Shown one piece after another: positions 63,991 through 64,000 of a stretch of 64,000 bases of DNA. Each line of letters starts with the position of its first letter. Positions within the stretch are counted from its first letter, which is position 1. The stretch lies in contig JASANE010009808.1 of the NCBI GenBank assembly GCA_030248225.1, positions 1 to 64,000 of the forward strand, given 5' to 3'. The notes below the pieces were generated by a model. It saw only the letters and a program-made list of their open reading frames with translations. It did no database searches and was not told the origin of the DNA. The stretch comes from Trileptium ribeirensis. Taxonomy: Eukaryota; Nematoda; Enoplea; Enoplida; Thoracostomopsidae. The position numbers were made by a program, and so were the translations under genes.

Positions 63991-64000
63991 ATATCTGCCT

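Noticed and set aside
1..64000. CRISPR arrays, operons and riboswitches
   Set aside because: The tandem arrays lack the direct-repeat/unique-spacer pattern, and the sequence is clearly eukaryotic with spliced exons.

Overview
This is AT-rich genomic DNA from an animal, most likely an invertebrate. There are no bacterial-style gene clusters. Long repeat-filled stretches surround one spliced gene with GT-AG introns, and the mobile elements are of metazoan type: hAT, Merlin-like, a TTAA-flanked MITE, a tRNA-derived SINE and a Gypsy-type integrase fragment. I could not settle the phylum.

The main gene is on the + strand and covers about 20046-58902, continuing past the window. I reassembled ten exons that together read as an orthologue of IA-2/ICA512/phogrin (PTPRN/PTPRN2), the receptor-type pseudophosphatase of dense-core secretory vesicles. 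Exon 1 encodes a signal peptide. Exons 2-3 encode the cysteine-patterned RESP18-homology region. Exon 4 is a large acidic luminal exon. Exon 6 carries paired basic residues at the place where IA-2 is normally cleaved. Exons 7-9 match the membrane-proximal domain, and exon 10 holds the transmembrane helix and the start of the cytosolic tail. The model gives 662 codons. The pseudophosphatase domain was not found and should lie downstream. All junctions keep frame; the exon 7/8 junction does so only with the weaker of two acceptors.

Layout. 1-4342: a TA-rich tract, then four copies of a ~915 bp tandem repeat. 4343-5700: a GC hairpin motif and a broken Merlin-like transposase. 5700-20045: no recognised gene, with a 193 bp duplication, a complete non-autonomous hAT element (10235-11293, 8 bp target duplication), an 87 bp minisatellite and several GC-rich patches. 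20046-58902: the IA-2 gene. Its introns hold a 317 bp TTAA-flanked MITE (intron 1), a 2.6 kb unit bounded by 74 bp inverted repeats with tRNA-like arms (intron 1), a fold-back minisatellite (intron 2), a SINE with 14 bp target duplications (intron 6), a 43 bp minisatellite (intron 8), and a 17-copy 184 bp satellite plus a four-copy ~357 bp repeat (intron 9). 58903-64000: dispersed repeats only.

The most unusual object is the intron 1 unit at 23641-26262. Between its inverted tRNA-like ends, on the - strand, it carries an open frame joining a Gypsy/Ginger-type integrase C-terminus (GPY/F) to a PWWP domain, then a hydrophobic ORF, then about 20 copies of a 51 bp repeat.
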